Of a stretch of DNA of 64,000 nucleotides, positions 28,213 to 36,718 are shown in pieces. The notes under the pieces are model-generated. The model worked only from the letters and a program-made list of their open reading frames with translations, was not told where the DNA came from and searched no databases. Source of the stretch: Deltaproteobacteria bacterium (GTDB taxonomy: Bacteria; Myxococcota_A; Polyangia; DRWM01; JAAZOP01). The position numbers were made by a program, and so were the translations under genes. Every line of letters begins with the position of its first letter. The first letter of the stretch is position 1. The stretch is from NCBI GenBank assembly GCA_016218815.1, contig JACRCX010000080.1, positions 81,475-145,474 of the forward strand, read 5' to 3'.

Positions 28213-30891
28213 CTACGCCCGCTCCACCCGCGCGGCGCAGACCTTGTACTCGGGAATCTTCGCGATCGGATCGTAGGCCGGGTTGGTGAGCACGTTCGCC
28301 GCGGCCTCCGCGAAGTGGAAGGGCATGAAGAGCGTGCCGCGGTCGACACGGTCGTTGAGGCGCACGCGGGCCTTGACCGCGCCGCGTCGCGTCACCACGC
28401 GCACGTACCCGCCCTTGGCGACCTTCAGCTTCGCCGCGTCCCGCCCGTTCAGCTCGACGAAGCCTTCGGGCTCGAGTTCGTGCAACGCCTTGGACCGTCG
28501 CGTCATCGTGCCGGTGTGGTAGTGCTCCAGCATCCGACCCGTGGTGAGCACGAAGGGGAACTCCTGGTCGGGCTCCTCGGCCGCCGGCTTGTACTCGATC
28601 GGCGCGAACTGGCCGAGGCCGCGCGTGAACTTCTGCGTGTGCAGGATCGGCGTCCCGGGATGGTCCTCCGCCGGGCACGGCCAGCAAAGCGCCGCGGAGC
28701 CCTCCAGCCGCGACCACGCGATGCCCGCCATCGAGGGCGTGAGCCCGCGCATCTCGTCCCACACCGCCTGCGCCGACTCGAAGCGCATCGGCCGCCCCAG
28801 CCGCGCCGAGACCTCGCACACGATCTGCCAGTCGCGCCGCGGTCCCGCCGCGCCGGTCCATTCCGCCCCGGGGGGCGCCACGAACGGCTGCGTGAGCTGC
28901 ACGCGCCGCTCGGTGTTGGTGTAGGTCCCGTCCCGTTCGGGGAACGCCAGTGCCGGCAGGACGACGTGCGCGAGCTTGGCCGTCTCGGTGAGGAAGATGT
29001 CCTGCACGATCAGGAACTCCAGCTTCCGCAGCGCCGCCTCGACGTGCGTCACGTCGGGGTCCGAGAGCATCGGGTTCTCGCCCATGATGTAGACGGCCTT
29101 GATCCTCCCCTCGAGCGCCGCGGGGAAGACCTCGGACACCGTGAGACCCGGCTTGGGCGGCAGCTTCACGCCCCAGGCCGCCTCGAACTTCGCCCGCGCC
29201 TTCTCGTCGGCCACCTGCTGGTATCCGGGGAAGACGTTGGGAAGCGCACCCATGTCGCACGAGCCTTGGACGTTGTTCTGCCCGCGCAGCGGGTTGACGC
29301 CGGTGCCGGGCCGGCCGATGTGGCCGGTGAGCATCGCGAGGTTGGCCAGCGAGCGCACGTTGTCCACGCCGGTCGTGTGCTGCGTGATGCCCATCGAGTA
29401 CACGATGGACGCCGCGTCGGCGCCGCCGTACATCCGCGCCGCGGCGACGATGTCGTCCGCCGGGACTCCCGTGATCTTCTCCACGCGATCGGGCGGGTAC
29501 CGCCGTGCGACCTCCGCGAACGCCTCGAAGCCCTCGGTCCGCTCGGCGATGAAGGCCGGCTTGTGGAGGTTCTCCTGGAGGATCACGTTGGCCAGGCCGT
29601 TGATCCACGCGACGTCCGTGCCCGGACGCTGCCGGCACCACAGCGTCGCCTGCCGCGTGAGCGGGATCTTTCGCGGATCGAACACGATGAGGTTCGTGCC
29701 GCGGGCGACCGCCTCGCGGATCTTGAACCCGAACACGGGGTGGTTCTCGGTGGTGTTCGTGCCGGTGATGAGGATCGTGTCGGCGAGCAGCAGGTCGTCG
29801 GCGGGGTTGGTCATGGCGCCCGAGCCGAACGAGAGGGCGAGGCCGGCGACGGTCGAGGCGTGGCACAGCCGCGCGCAGTGGTCGACGTTGTTGGTGCCCA
29901 TCGTGGCGCGCACGAACTGCTGGAAGACGTAGTTGTCCTCGTTGGGCACCTTCGCCGACGACAGCCCGGCGAAGACCTCGCCGCGACGCTTGTCCAGTCC
30001 CGCGGCGACGGCCCCGAACGCCTCCTCCCACGTCGCTTCGCGCAGCCGGTCGCCCTCGCGGACCATCGGGCGCGTCAGCCGCTCGCGATGGCCCACGAAC
30101 TCGAAGGAGCCGAAGCGTCCCTTGACGCACAGCCGGCCGCGGTTCGCCGGGCCCGAGCGATCCCCGCGGGCGCCGACGATGCGGTTGCCCTTCACGCCGA
30201 ACTGGATGCGGCACCCGACGCCGCAGTAGGGGCAGATCGACGACCCCTCGCGCGCCGGTACCTCGGACTGCCGGGGCGAGAGCGCGCCGGTCGGGCAGCG
30301 GACCACGCACTCCCCGCACGACTCGCAAATCGACGCCCGCAGCTCGCCGCCTCCGAACGGCTCGATCCGCGTCTTGAACCCGCGGCCGTAGAGGTCGATG
30401 GCGCCGCAGCCGTTGATCTCCGCGCAGGCCCGCACGCACTTCCCGCAGAAGACGCACTTGGTATAGTCGATGGCGAAACAGGGGTTCGAGTCGTCCGGCG
30501 CCGTCTCGCGGTGCAGCGGCCGCAGCAGCCGCTCGCGGATCCCCAGGTACTCCGCCGCCTCGTGCAGTCCGCACACGCTGCTCTTGGCGCAGACGACGCA
30601 GTCGCCGGGATGGTCGGAGAGGAGGAGCTGCAGGGTCATCGTGCGCACCGAACGCAGCTCGTCGTCGTCCGTGGTGATCTTCATGCCGTCGGCGACCCGG
30701 GTCGTGCACGAGGTCGGCAGGCCGCGGAGGCCTTCGATCTTCACGATGCACAGTCGGCACGCGCCGTAGGGCTCGAGATCCTCGTCGGCGCACAGGGTCG
30801 GGATGTAGACGCCGGCCTCGCGGCAGGCCTCCAGGACGGTCCCTGCCTTCTCCACCGTCACCGGGCGGCCATCGATCGTGAGCTTTTTCAT
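28213..30891 (-). CDS. fdhA: NAD(P)-linked formate dehydrogenase catalytic (alpha) subunit, Cys type
   Basis: This 892-residue protein oxidises formate to CO2 (or the reverse) in the cytosol. Its N-terminus is NuoG-like: a [2Fe-2S] domain (C34, C45, C48, C62), a His-Cys3 cluster (H94, C98, C101, C107) and two [4Fe-4S] motifs (CVFCGKC and CESCGECVVRCPTG). The molybdopterin part starts CPYCGVGC. The metal-ligand position is Cys (C343 in DHCARLCHAS), where some homologues have selenocysteine. There is no Tat signal. The ATG at 30891 has AGGAGG upstream and overlaps the stop of the diaphorase gene (ATGA). Mo or W cannot be told from sequence. Confidence 0.93.
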   Translation of the reverse strand: MKKLTIDGRPVTVEKAGTVLEACREAGVYIPTLCADEDLEPYGACRLCIVKIEGLRGLPTSCTTRVADGMKITTDDDELRSVRTMTLQLLLSDHPGDCVVCAKSSVCGLHEAAEYLGIRERLLRPLHRETAPDDSNPCFAIDYTKCVFCGKCVRACAEINGCGAIDLYGRGFKTRIEPFGGGELRASICESCGECVVRCPTGALSPRQSEVPAREGSSICPYCGVGCRIQFGVKGNRIVGARGDRSGPANRGRLCVKGRFGSFEFVGHRERLTRPMVREGDRLREATWEEAFGAVAAGLDKRRGEVFAGLSSAKVPNEDNYVFQQFVRATMGTNNVDHCARLCHASTVAGLALSFGSGAMTNPADDLLLADTILITGTNTTENHPVFGFKIREAVARGTNLIVFDPRKIPLTRQATLWCRQRPGTDVAWINGLANVILQENLHKPAFIAERTEGFEAFAEVARRYPPDRVEKITGVPADDIVAAARMYGGADAASIVYSMGITQHTTGVDNVRSLANLAMLTGHIGRPGTGVNPLRGQNNVQGSCDMGALPNVFPGYQQVADEKARAKFEAAWGVKLPPKPGLTVSEVFPAALEGRIKAVYIMGENPMLSDPDVTHVEAALRKLEFLIVQDIFLTETAKLAHVVLPALAFPERDGTYTNTERRVQLTQPFVAPPGAEWTGAAGPRRDWQIVCEVSARLGRPMRFESAQAVWDEMRGLTPSMAGIAWSRLEGSAALCWPCPAEDHPGTPILHTQKFTRGLGQFAPIEYKPAAEEPDQEFPFVLTTGRMLEHYHTGTMTRRSKALHELEPEGFVELNGRDAAKLKVAKGGYVRVVTRRGAVKARVRLNDRVDRGTLFMPFHFAEAAANVLTNPAYDPIAKIPEYKVCAARVERA

Positions 30892-33800
30892 GGCGCCCTC
30901 CTCTCGCCTTCGGCGGCCGTAGCTCCCCCTGGCTCCGGGCACTCCTTCCCGTAGTCGCAGCGCAGGCAGCGCCGCGCCTCGCGTTTCACCGCGGCCGCGC
31001 CGAGCGTCCGCTCCACCTCCGTGAAACCCTGAGCCCGCTTCTGGGGATCGGCCTTCGGCGCGGGGGCCCGTTTGTCCTTGACCGGCGGCGCGTCGGGATC
31101 GAACTTCGTGTCGAGCGTTCGCTTCGCCCGCCACGGGAAGCGCACGACCGAGGCCGGGTTGAGGTAGCGCTCCATCGCCTCCGCCGCCCGGCGACCCTGG
31201 CCGATGGCTTCGACGACGGTGGCGGGGCCGAGCACCGCGTCGCCGCCGGCGAAGACACCGTCCTGATCCGTGGACAGCGACCAGCGGTCCGCGACCAACG
31301 TGCCGTTCTTGCGCGCCGCCGGCCCCTCGGCCGGAAGCGCGGGACGCTGCCCGACCGCCCGCAGGAGCAGCCGGCACGGCAGCTCGAATTCCTCGCCCGC
31401 CGCCGGCACCGGACGCCGCCGGCCGGACTCGTCGTAGGGCCCGAGCGTCATGCGCTGCAGGCGCAAGGCCCGGGCCCGCTTCGCGCCGTCGCCGCCGTCG
31501 GCCAGCAGTTCCGTGGGTGCGGCGAGGAACACGAGTTGGACGCCTTCCTCCTCCGCCTCGGCGATCTCCTCCGGCTGCGCCGGCATCTCGGCCCGCGTGC
31601 GCCGGTAGGCGATGGTCACGCTCGCGGCCCCAAGCCGCAGGGCCGTGCGCGCGGCGTCGATGGCGGTGTTTCCGCCGCCGACGACCACGACGTCGCCGGC
31701 GACCGTGGCGACCTTCCCCTCGGCCGCACGGCGCAGGAACTCGATGCCCGAGCGCACCCCTGCGGCGTCCTCGCCGGGGATGCGGAGCGGGAGGTCGTCC
31801 CAGGCGCCGACCGAGAGGAACACCGCGTCGTGCTTCTTGCGCAGGGCCGCGACGCTGCGGGTTCCGCCGAGCTTCCAGCCCGTGCGGATCGCCACGCCCA
31901 GCTTCTCGATGCGCCGGATGTCGCGCTCCAGCTCCTTGCGCCCCAGCCGGTACTCGGGGATGCCCCAGCGCATCATCCCGCCGGGCTCCTTCGTCGCTTC
32001 GTAGACGGAGACCTCGTGGCCCAAGCGGCGCAGGAAGAAGGCGGCGGTGAGCCCCGCCGGCCCCGCGCCTACGACGCCCACGCTCTTGCGCTCGGCCGCC
32101 GCACGGTCCATCACGGCCAGCTTCGGCTCGCGCGCGTGTTCGGCCATGAAGCGCTTCACGGCGCGGATCGAAACCGGCTCGCCGTCGAACGTCGTCCGTC
32201 GACAGCGGGTTTCGCAGAACGCAGGGCAGACGCGGCCGCAGACCGACGGGAACGGGTTGCGATCCAGGTGCACCGCCAGTGCCTCGGCCGTCCGCCCTTC
32301 CGCCACGAGCGAAACGTAGGCCGGCACGTCGACCTCCGCCGGGCAGCGGTTGACGCACGGCGCCAGGGTGAGGTCGGCGCACACGCCGGCGGAGCAGCGC
32401 TTCTCGCGCGCGTGCTGCAGGTACTCCTCCTCGAAGTAGCGCAGCGTCGTCAGCACGGGGTTCGGCGCCGTCTGTCCCAGGCCGCACAGCGACGCCTTCT
32501 TGACGCCGTCGGCGACCTGCCGCAGGAGCGCCACGTCCTCGTCCGTCGCCCGGCCCGCACAGACGTCCTCCAGCATCATGCGGAGCTGCCGCGTTCCCAG
32601 GCGGCACGGCACGCACTTCCCGCACGACTCGCTCTCCGTGAACTGGAGGAAGTAGCGCGCCACGTCGACCGGGCAGGTGACCTCGTCCATCACCACCAGG
32701 CCGCCGGAGCCCATGATCGAACCGGCCTCGGCCAGACGCTCGTAGTCCACCGGCAGGTCCATCCGCTCGGCCGGGATGCAGCCGCCCGACGGGCCACCCG
32801 TCTGGACCGCCTTGAGGCGGAGGTCGTCGATCAGGCCGCCGCCGACGTCGTAGACGATCTCGCGCAGCGGCATGCCCATCGGGACCTCGATCAGGCCCGT
32901 GCGCCGCACCTTGCCCGTGAGCGCGAAGGTCTTGGTGCCGCGGCTTTGGGGCGTGCCGAACTTCGCGAACCATGCGGAACCCTCGCGCAGGATCGTCGAG
33001 ACGTTGGCCAGCGTCTCCACGTTGTTGATGTTCGTAGGCTTGCCGAACAGCCCGCGCTCCGCCGGGAACGGCGGTCGCGCCCGCGGCATGCCGCGCCTGC
33101 CCTCGATGGAGGCGATGAGGGCGGTCTCCTCGCCGCACACGAACGCCCCGGCCCCCTCCTTGATGTGCAGATGGAGGCCGAAGTCGGTGCCGAGGATCCG
33201 GTCGCCCAGGAGCCCCGCCGCCTCGGCATCGGCGATCGCCTTGTTCAGGCGCCGGATTGCGAGCGGGTACTCCGCCCGGCAGTAGATGTAACCCTCCGAG
33301 GCGCCGATGCCGTAGGCGGCGATGACCATCCCCTCCAGCACCGAATGGGGGTCGCCCTCGAGCACCGAGCGGTTCATGAACGCGCCGGGGTCACCCTCGT
33401 CGGCGTTGCAGATGAGGTAGCGCCGGTCGGCCTTCTGCGCCCGGCACAGCTCCCACTTGCGTCCGGTGGGGAAGCCGCCGCCTCCGCGCCCGCGCAGCCC
33501 CGACGCCTTGATCTCCTCGATCACCGCCTCGGGCGTGGTCGCCAGCGCCTTTTCCAGTCCGGCGTAGCCGCCGCGGGCGACGTAGTGGTCCAGCCGATCG
33601 GGGTCGATGACGCCGCAGTTGCGCAGCACGACGCGCACCTGTGGCTTCGTCATCGGTAGCTGCCAGAAGTCGGGGACGCCGACGGCGTCGCCGGGGCCGA
33701 GCGAGCCGAGGGCGAGGTCGGCGCGGGCGTTGCCGCCGCGGACGTGGTCGTGGACGATGGCGCGCAGCTTGCGGCGGTCGACCTCGGCGTAGCTGACGCG

Positions 33801-34046
33801 GGGACCGCCGGGCAGGCGGACATCGACCAGCGGCTCGAGATAGCACAGGCCGATGCAGCCGGTGTGCCGCACGTCGGCGCGCACGCGCGCGCTCTTCAGC
33901 TCCTCGCGCAGCCCGTCGAGGATCTCGCCCGCGCCCGCGGCCAGGCCGCAGGTGGCGGTCCCGACGACGATCAGGGGGCGCTCGAGCTGCTCTTCCTCCC
34001 GGCGCCAGGTTTCGACGGCGGATTTTCGCAAGTCGACGAGGGTCAT
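30888..34046 (-). CDS. NuoF-like diaphorase fused to GltD/NfnB-like FAD oxidoreductase
   Basis: This 1052-residue flavoprotein combines three parts. Residues about 1-120 are a thioredoxin-like [2Fe-2S] domain (CG, HTGCIGLCYLEP). Residues about 130-560 are NuoF, with the NAD/FMN motifs GRGGGGFPTGRKWEL and NADEGDPGAFMNRSVLEGDPH and the [4Fe-4S] motif SESCGKCVPCRLG. The rest is GltD-like, with a Cys-rich entry (CVNRCPAEVDVP, CGRVCPAFCETRC), the FAD site VVGAGPAGLTAAFFL and the NAD(P) site VVVGGGNTAIDAARTAL. Both neighbours overlap by ATGA. It should link formate oxidation to NAD and perhaps to NADP or ferredoxin. Two flavin sites on one chain are compatible with, but do not prove, electron bifurcation. 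GGAGG precedes the start. Confidence 0.93.
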   Translation of the reverse strand: MTLVDLRKSAVETWRREEEQLERPLIVVGTATCGLAAGAGEILDGLREELKSARVRADVRHTGCIGLCYLEPLVDVRLPGGPRVSYAEVDRRKLRAIVHDHVRGGNARADLALGSLGPGDAVGVPDFWQLPMTKPQVRVVLRNCGVIDPDRLDHYVARGGYAGLEKALATTPEAVIEEIKASGLRGRGGGGFPTGRKWELCRAQKADRRYLICNADEGDPGAFMNRSVLEGDPHSVLEGMVIAAYGIGASEGYIYCRAEYPLAIRRLNKAIADAEAAGLLGDRILGTDFGLHLHIKEGAGAFVCGEETALIASIEGRRGMPRARPPFPAERGLFGKPTNINNVETLANVSTILREGSAWFAKFGTPQSRGTKTFALTGKVRRTGLIEVPMGMPLREIVYDVGGGLIDDLRLKAVQTGGPSGGCIPAERMDLPVDYERLAEAGSIMGSGGLVVMDEVTCPVDVARYFLQFTESESCGKCVPCRLGTRQLRMMLEDVCAGRATDEDVALLRQVADGVKKASLCGLGQTAPNPVLTTLRYFEEEYLQHAREKRCSAGVCADLTLAPCVNRCPAEVDVPAYVSLVAEGRTAEALAVHLDRNPFPSVCGRVCPAFCETRCRRTTFDGEPVSIRAVKRFMAEHAREPKLAVMDRAAAERKSVGVVGAGPAGLTAAFFLRRLGHEVSVYEATKEPGGMMRWGIPEYRLGRKELERDIRRIEKLGVAIRTGWKLGGTRSVAALRKKHDAVFLSVGAWDDLPLRIPGEDAAGVRSGIEFLRRAAEGKVATVAGDVVVVGGGNTAIDAARTALRLGAASVTIAYRRTRAEMPAQPEEIAEAEEEGVQLVFLAAPTELLADGGDGAKRARALRLQRMTLGPYDESGRRRPVPAAGEEFELPCRLLLRAVGQRPALPAEGPAARKNGTLVADRWSLSTDQDGVFAGGDAVLGPATVVEAIGQGRRAAEAMERYLNPASVVRFPWRAKRTLDTKFDPDAPPVKDKRAPAPKADPQKRAQGFTEVERTLGAAAVKREARRCLRCDYGKECPEPGGATAAEGERRAP

Positions 34047-34651
34047 CGCGCGCCTCCTCGCCCGGTCCGGGCGCGGCGGGCCACACCCGCCGCGGCCGAC
34101 CGCCTGCCGGAGGAAGCGCGGCCGCGGCCCGACTTCGCCGCGCTCCCCTTGTCCTCCTTGCGGACGCGTTGCAGCGTGCGGAACGCGGTGGTCGGCGTCT
34201 GGCGGCCGTAGACCTTGCCGTCCACGACCATGACCGGGGCGAGCGCGCACGAGCCGAAGCACGCGACGGTCTCCATGGTGAACGTCCCGTCGGCCGTCGT
34301 TTCCTGGGGCTTGACCTTGAGCAGCGCGGACAGCTCGTCCAGGAGCTTGCCGCTGCCGCGCACGTGGCAGGCAGTGCCGCGGCAGACGGTCACGGTGTGC
34401 CGCCCCGGAGGCGAGAAGCGGAACTGGGCGTAGAAAGTCGCAATGCCCTGGACGATCGCGGAGGGCAGACGCAAGGCCCGCGCGATGCCGTCGATCGTTT
34501 CGCGCGGGACGTATCCGAATTCGGCCTGCGCGGCCTGCAGCAGCGGGATTACGGCGTCACGACCGCGCTTCTTCGCCCGCCCGGAGCCCAGCACCGCCTT
34601 GTCGATCCATGATCGAACCCGCTCCACCGTCGCCTCCCGGCTCGTTGGCAT
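34043..34651 (-). CDS. NuoE-like [2Fe-2S] subunit of NAD-dependent formate dehydrogenase
   Basis: This 202-residue thioredoxin-fold subunit works with NuoF-like proteins in soluble NAD-linked formate dehydrogenases and hydrogenases. Residues 35-100 hold the conserved helical part (PLLQAAQAEFGYVPRETI), and the four cluster cysteines lie in CRGTACHVRG and CFGSCALAPV. The C-terminal 35 residues are a basic Ser/Arg/Gly/Ala tail not typical of NuoE. It is the first gene of the formate dehydrogenase operon; its ATG has GGAGG upstream and its stop overlaps the next start (ATGA). Confidence 0.93.
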   Translation of the reverse strand: MPTSREATVERVRSWIDKAVLGSGRAKKRGRDAVIPLLQAAQAEFGYVPRETIDGIARALRLPSAIVQGIATFYAQFRFSPPGRHTVTVCRGTACHVRGSGKLLDELSALLKVKPQETTADGTFTMETVACFGSCALAPVMVVDGKVYGRQTPTTAFRTLQRVRKEDKGSAAKSGRGRASSGRRSAAAGVARRARTGRGGAR

Positions 34652-34747
34652 GCTCCTCCTCCTCTGCGACCCGCCCACCGGACGAACCCCCGCCGACCGC
34701 AGCGCGCCGTTTCTACTCCTGCCCGGGTCGTGCGGCAAGGGGAGGGC

Positions 34748-34792
34748 GAGCGGTCCTGGGCGAGCGGACGAGCGGTCGAGCGGTCGAGCGGA
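34748..34792. repeat. Short tandem repeat of GAGCGGWC
   Basis: Five to six imperfect 8-9 bp units (GAGCGGTC or GAGCGGAC) lie between the histidine kinase gene and the nuoE-like start, near the expected promoter of the formate dehydrogenase operon. Confidence 0.6.
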
Positions 34793-34799
34793 CGGGGGG

Positions 34800-36608
34800 T
34801 CAGCGGCCCGCGACGGGGGGGAGCGGGGGCACGGAGGCGCGCGGCGGCGTCTGGGCCGCAGGAAGCACGACGTGGAACGCGCTGCCGCCGCCCGGCGCGT
34901 CGTCGACCCAGATCGCGCCGCCGTGGGCCCGCACCGCGGCGCGGCAGAAGGCGAGTCCCAGCCCCGTCGAATAGCGGCGACCCGCCCGGCGCGACTCGAC
35001 CACCGCGAATTTCTCGAAGATCCGCTCGCGCTCCTCGCCCGGAATCCCCGGCCCGGTGTCGCGCACGACGAAGGACAATCCCTGCACCGCACCGCCGGGA
35101 CAGAGTGCGAGCTGCCCGGGCTCCGCGGGGCCCAACTCGACCTGCACCCGCCCTCCCGGCGGCGTGAATTTGAGCGCGTTGGCCACCAGGTTCTCCAGCA
35201 CGCGGGTCACCAGATCGACGTCGAGCTCGGCCGCCGGGAGGTTCTCCCCGATCGACGCGCCGAGCGCGATCTGGCGCGCGTCCGCGACAACCGAGAGCCG
35301 CTCGACGACGGCCCGCACGGGATCGCCCGCGGCGCAACGCTCGATCCTCGGGCGAAGCTCCCCGGCCTCGAGCTTCTGCAGGTCGAGCAGCCCGCCGATG
35401 AGCAGCATCATCTCCTCGCAGCCGCTGCGCGCCTGCGCGAAGTAGCGCTCGATGGGCGAGGCCGGGACCGACGGGCGCCCGTCGACCGCGGGGAGAGGCT
35501 CGGGCGAGGGGACGTGGCGTCTCATCCAGGCGGCCAGCAGGTCGACGGAGGAGCGGACGACGGTGAGCGGCGTGCGCAGATCGTGGACCAGCATCCCCGT
35601 CAGGTCCTCGCGCAGCCGCTCGATGCGGTCGCGGTTGCGCGCGTTCTCGATCGCTTGCGACACGTGGTCCCCCAGGGCCTCGAGCAGGAGTCGGTCGTGG
35701 TCGTCGAACTTGCCGATCTCGGTGCTCTCGGCGTCGAGGAAGCCGAACGGCCGGCCGCCGCTGAGCAGCGGCACGCACATCTCGCACTGGATGTGCGGGG
35801 CCGCGGGCGCGTAGTTGTCCCACTCGCGCACGTCGGGCACCAGCAGGCTCGTCCCCGTGCGCACCACCTCGCCCGTGATCCCGTGCCCCAGGGGCAGCGC
35901 GTGCCCGGGGACGACGGCGAGCGGGACGCGGGTGCTGACGGCGCACAGCGTCACCTCCTGGCGCGCGTCATCGACCAGGCCGACCGCGACCATGTCGTAG
36001 CCGAGCTGCTCGCGGATCGCGTCGACGGCCCGCCGCAGCAGGTCGTCCAGGTCCACGCTGGACGTGAGGATGCGGCTGACGCGGTTGACCAGCGCGAGCT
36101 GGTTGGAGCGGTGCCGTTCCTCGCGGATGAGCCGAGCGTTCTGGATGGCGAGCGCGACCGGGGCCGCGACGGACTCCAGGCGAGCGACCATTTCGGGGGG
36201 GAACCGGCCCGGCGTGCGGCTCTCGACGTCGAGCACGGCGATGACCTTGCCGCCGACCTTGAGCGGCACCGCGACCTCGGAGCGCACGCCCGGCAGGAGC
36301 TCGACGTAGTCGGGGCACGTGCGGACGTCGTCGACGACGCGCGGCAGGCCGGAGAGGGCCGCCGAGCCGACGATGCCGGTGGACAGCGGCTGGTGCGGCG
36401 GGACGGGGACCGGGGTGCCGTCGGACAGGGCCGACCAGCCGCGGAGCAGCTCGCGGCGGCGGGAATCGATCAGGGCGATGCCGGCCATGCACGCGCCGGT
36501 CTCCGCGAGCAGCCGGCGCACGACCGCCTCGGCCACGGCGTCGACGTCGCCGGAATGGCTGGCCAGGAGGCCGATTTCCAGGATGTCCTGCGCGAAGGGC
36601 TCGGTCAT
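34800..36608 (-). CDS. GAF-GAF sensor histidine kinase
   Basis: This 602-residue soluble kinase has two GAF domains (about 15-160 and 170-320), a HisKA domain with the phospho-acceptor in MLVHDLRTPLTVV, and a HATPase_c domain (N-box NLVANALKF, G1 DTGPGIP, G2 STGLGLAFC). No membrane segment or signal peptide is present, so it senses a cytosolic signal. The second GAF domain contains CEMCVPLLSGG, a Cys pair that could matter for redox sensing. It is encoded just upstream of, and on the same strand as, the formate dehydrogenase operon, with 148 nt between. No response regulator is adjacent; the only receiver in the window is the cytochrome b5 fusion at 12.8 kb. Confidence 0.92.
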   Translation of the reverse strand: MTEPFAQDILEIGLLASHSGDVDAVAEAVVRRLLAETGACMAGIALIDSRRRELLRGWSALSDGTPVPVPPHQPLSTGIVGSAALSGLPRVVDDVRTCPDYVELLPGVRSEVAVPLKVGGKVIAVLDVESRTPGRFPPEMVARLESVAAPVALAIQNARLIREERHRSNQLALVNRVSRILTSSVDLDDLLRRAVDAIREQLGYDMVAVGLVDDARQEVTLCAVSTRVPLAVVPGHALPLGHGITGEVVRTGTSLLVPDVREWDNYAPAAPHIQCEMCVPLLSGGRPFGFLDAESTEIGKFDDHDRLLLEALGDHVSQAIENARNRDRIERLREDLTGMLVHDLRTPLTVVRSSVDLLAAWMRRHVPSPEPLPAVDGRPSVPASPIERYFAQARSGCEEMMLLIGGLLDLQKLEAGELRPRIERCAAGDPVRAVVERLSVVADARQIALGASIGENLPAAELDVDLVTRVLENLVANALKFTPPGGRVQVELGPAEPGQLALCPGGAVQGLSFVVRDTGPGIPGEERERIFEKFAVVESRRAGRRYSTGLGLAFCRAAVRAHGGAIWVDDAPGGGSAFHVVLPAAQTPPRASVPPLPPVAGR

Positions 36609-36628
36609 CGGGGCAAAGCATATCAGAA

Positions 36629-36684
36629 CCGCGCCCTTCAGGGCGCGGCTCCGTACGGCGGAAGCCGCGGGCTGAAGCCCGCGG
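36629..36684. repeat. REP-like pair of palindromes
   Basis: Two perfect 8-bp hairpins stand 16 bp apart: CCGCGCCC-TTCA-GGGCGCGG (36629-36648) and CCGCGGGC-TGAA-GCCCGCGG (36665-36684). Their loops are reverse complements. The form resembles REP/BIME doublets spread by RAYT transposases. It lies in the 110-nt gap between the kinase gene and the CoA-transferase/GNAT gene and could also slow transcription. Confidence 0.65.
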
Positions 36685-36718
36685 TTCGGTCAGGGAGGTC
36701 GAATGTCCGTTGCAGAGA

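Noticed and set aside
25181..28276. 1031-codon plus-strand open frame
   Set aside because: Exact antisense of the type IIG enzyme; no recognisable motif.
28213..30891. Selenocysteine in formate dehydrogenase
   Set aside because: The metal-ligand position is a Cys codon (C343), and no in-frame TGA is present.
30892..33138. Upstream in-frame extension of the formate dehydrogenase subunit to 1641 residues
   Set aside because: The extension is a shadow of the diaphorase gene; the ATG at 30891 has a strong ribosome site and begins the family N-terminus.
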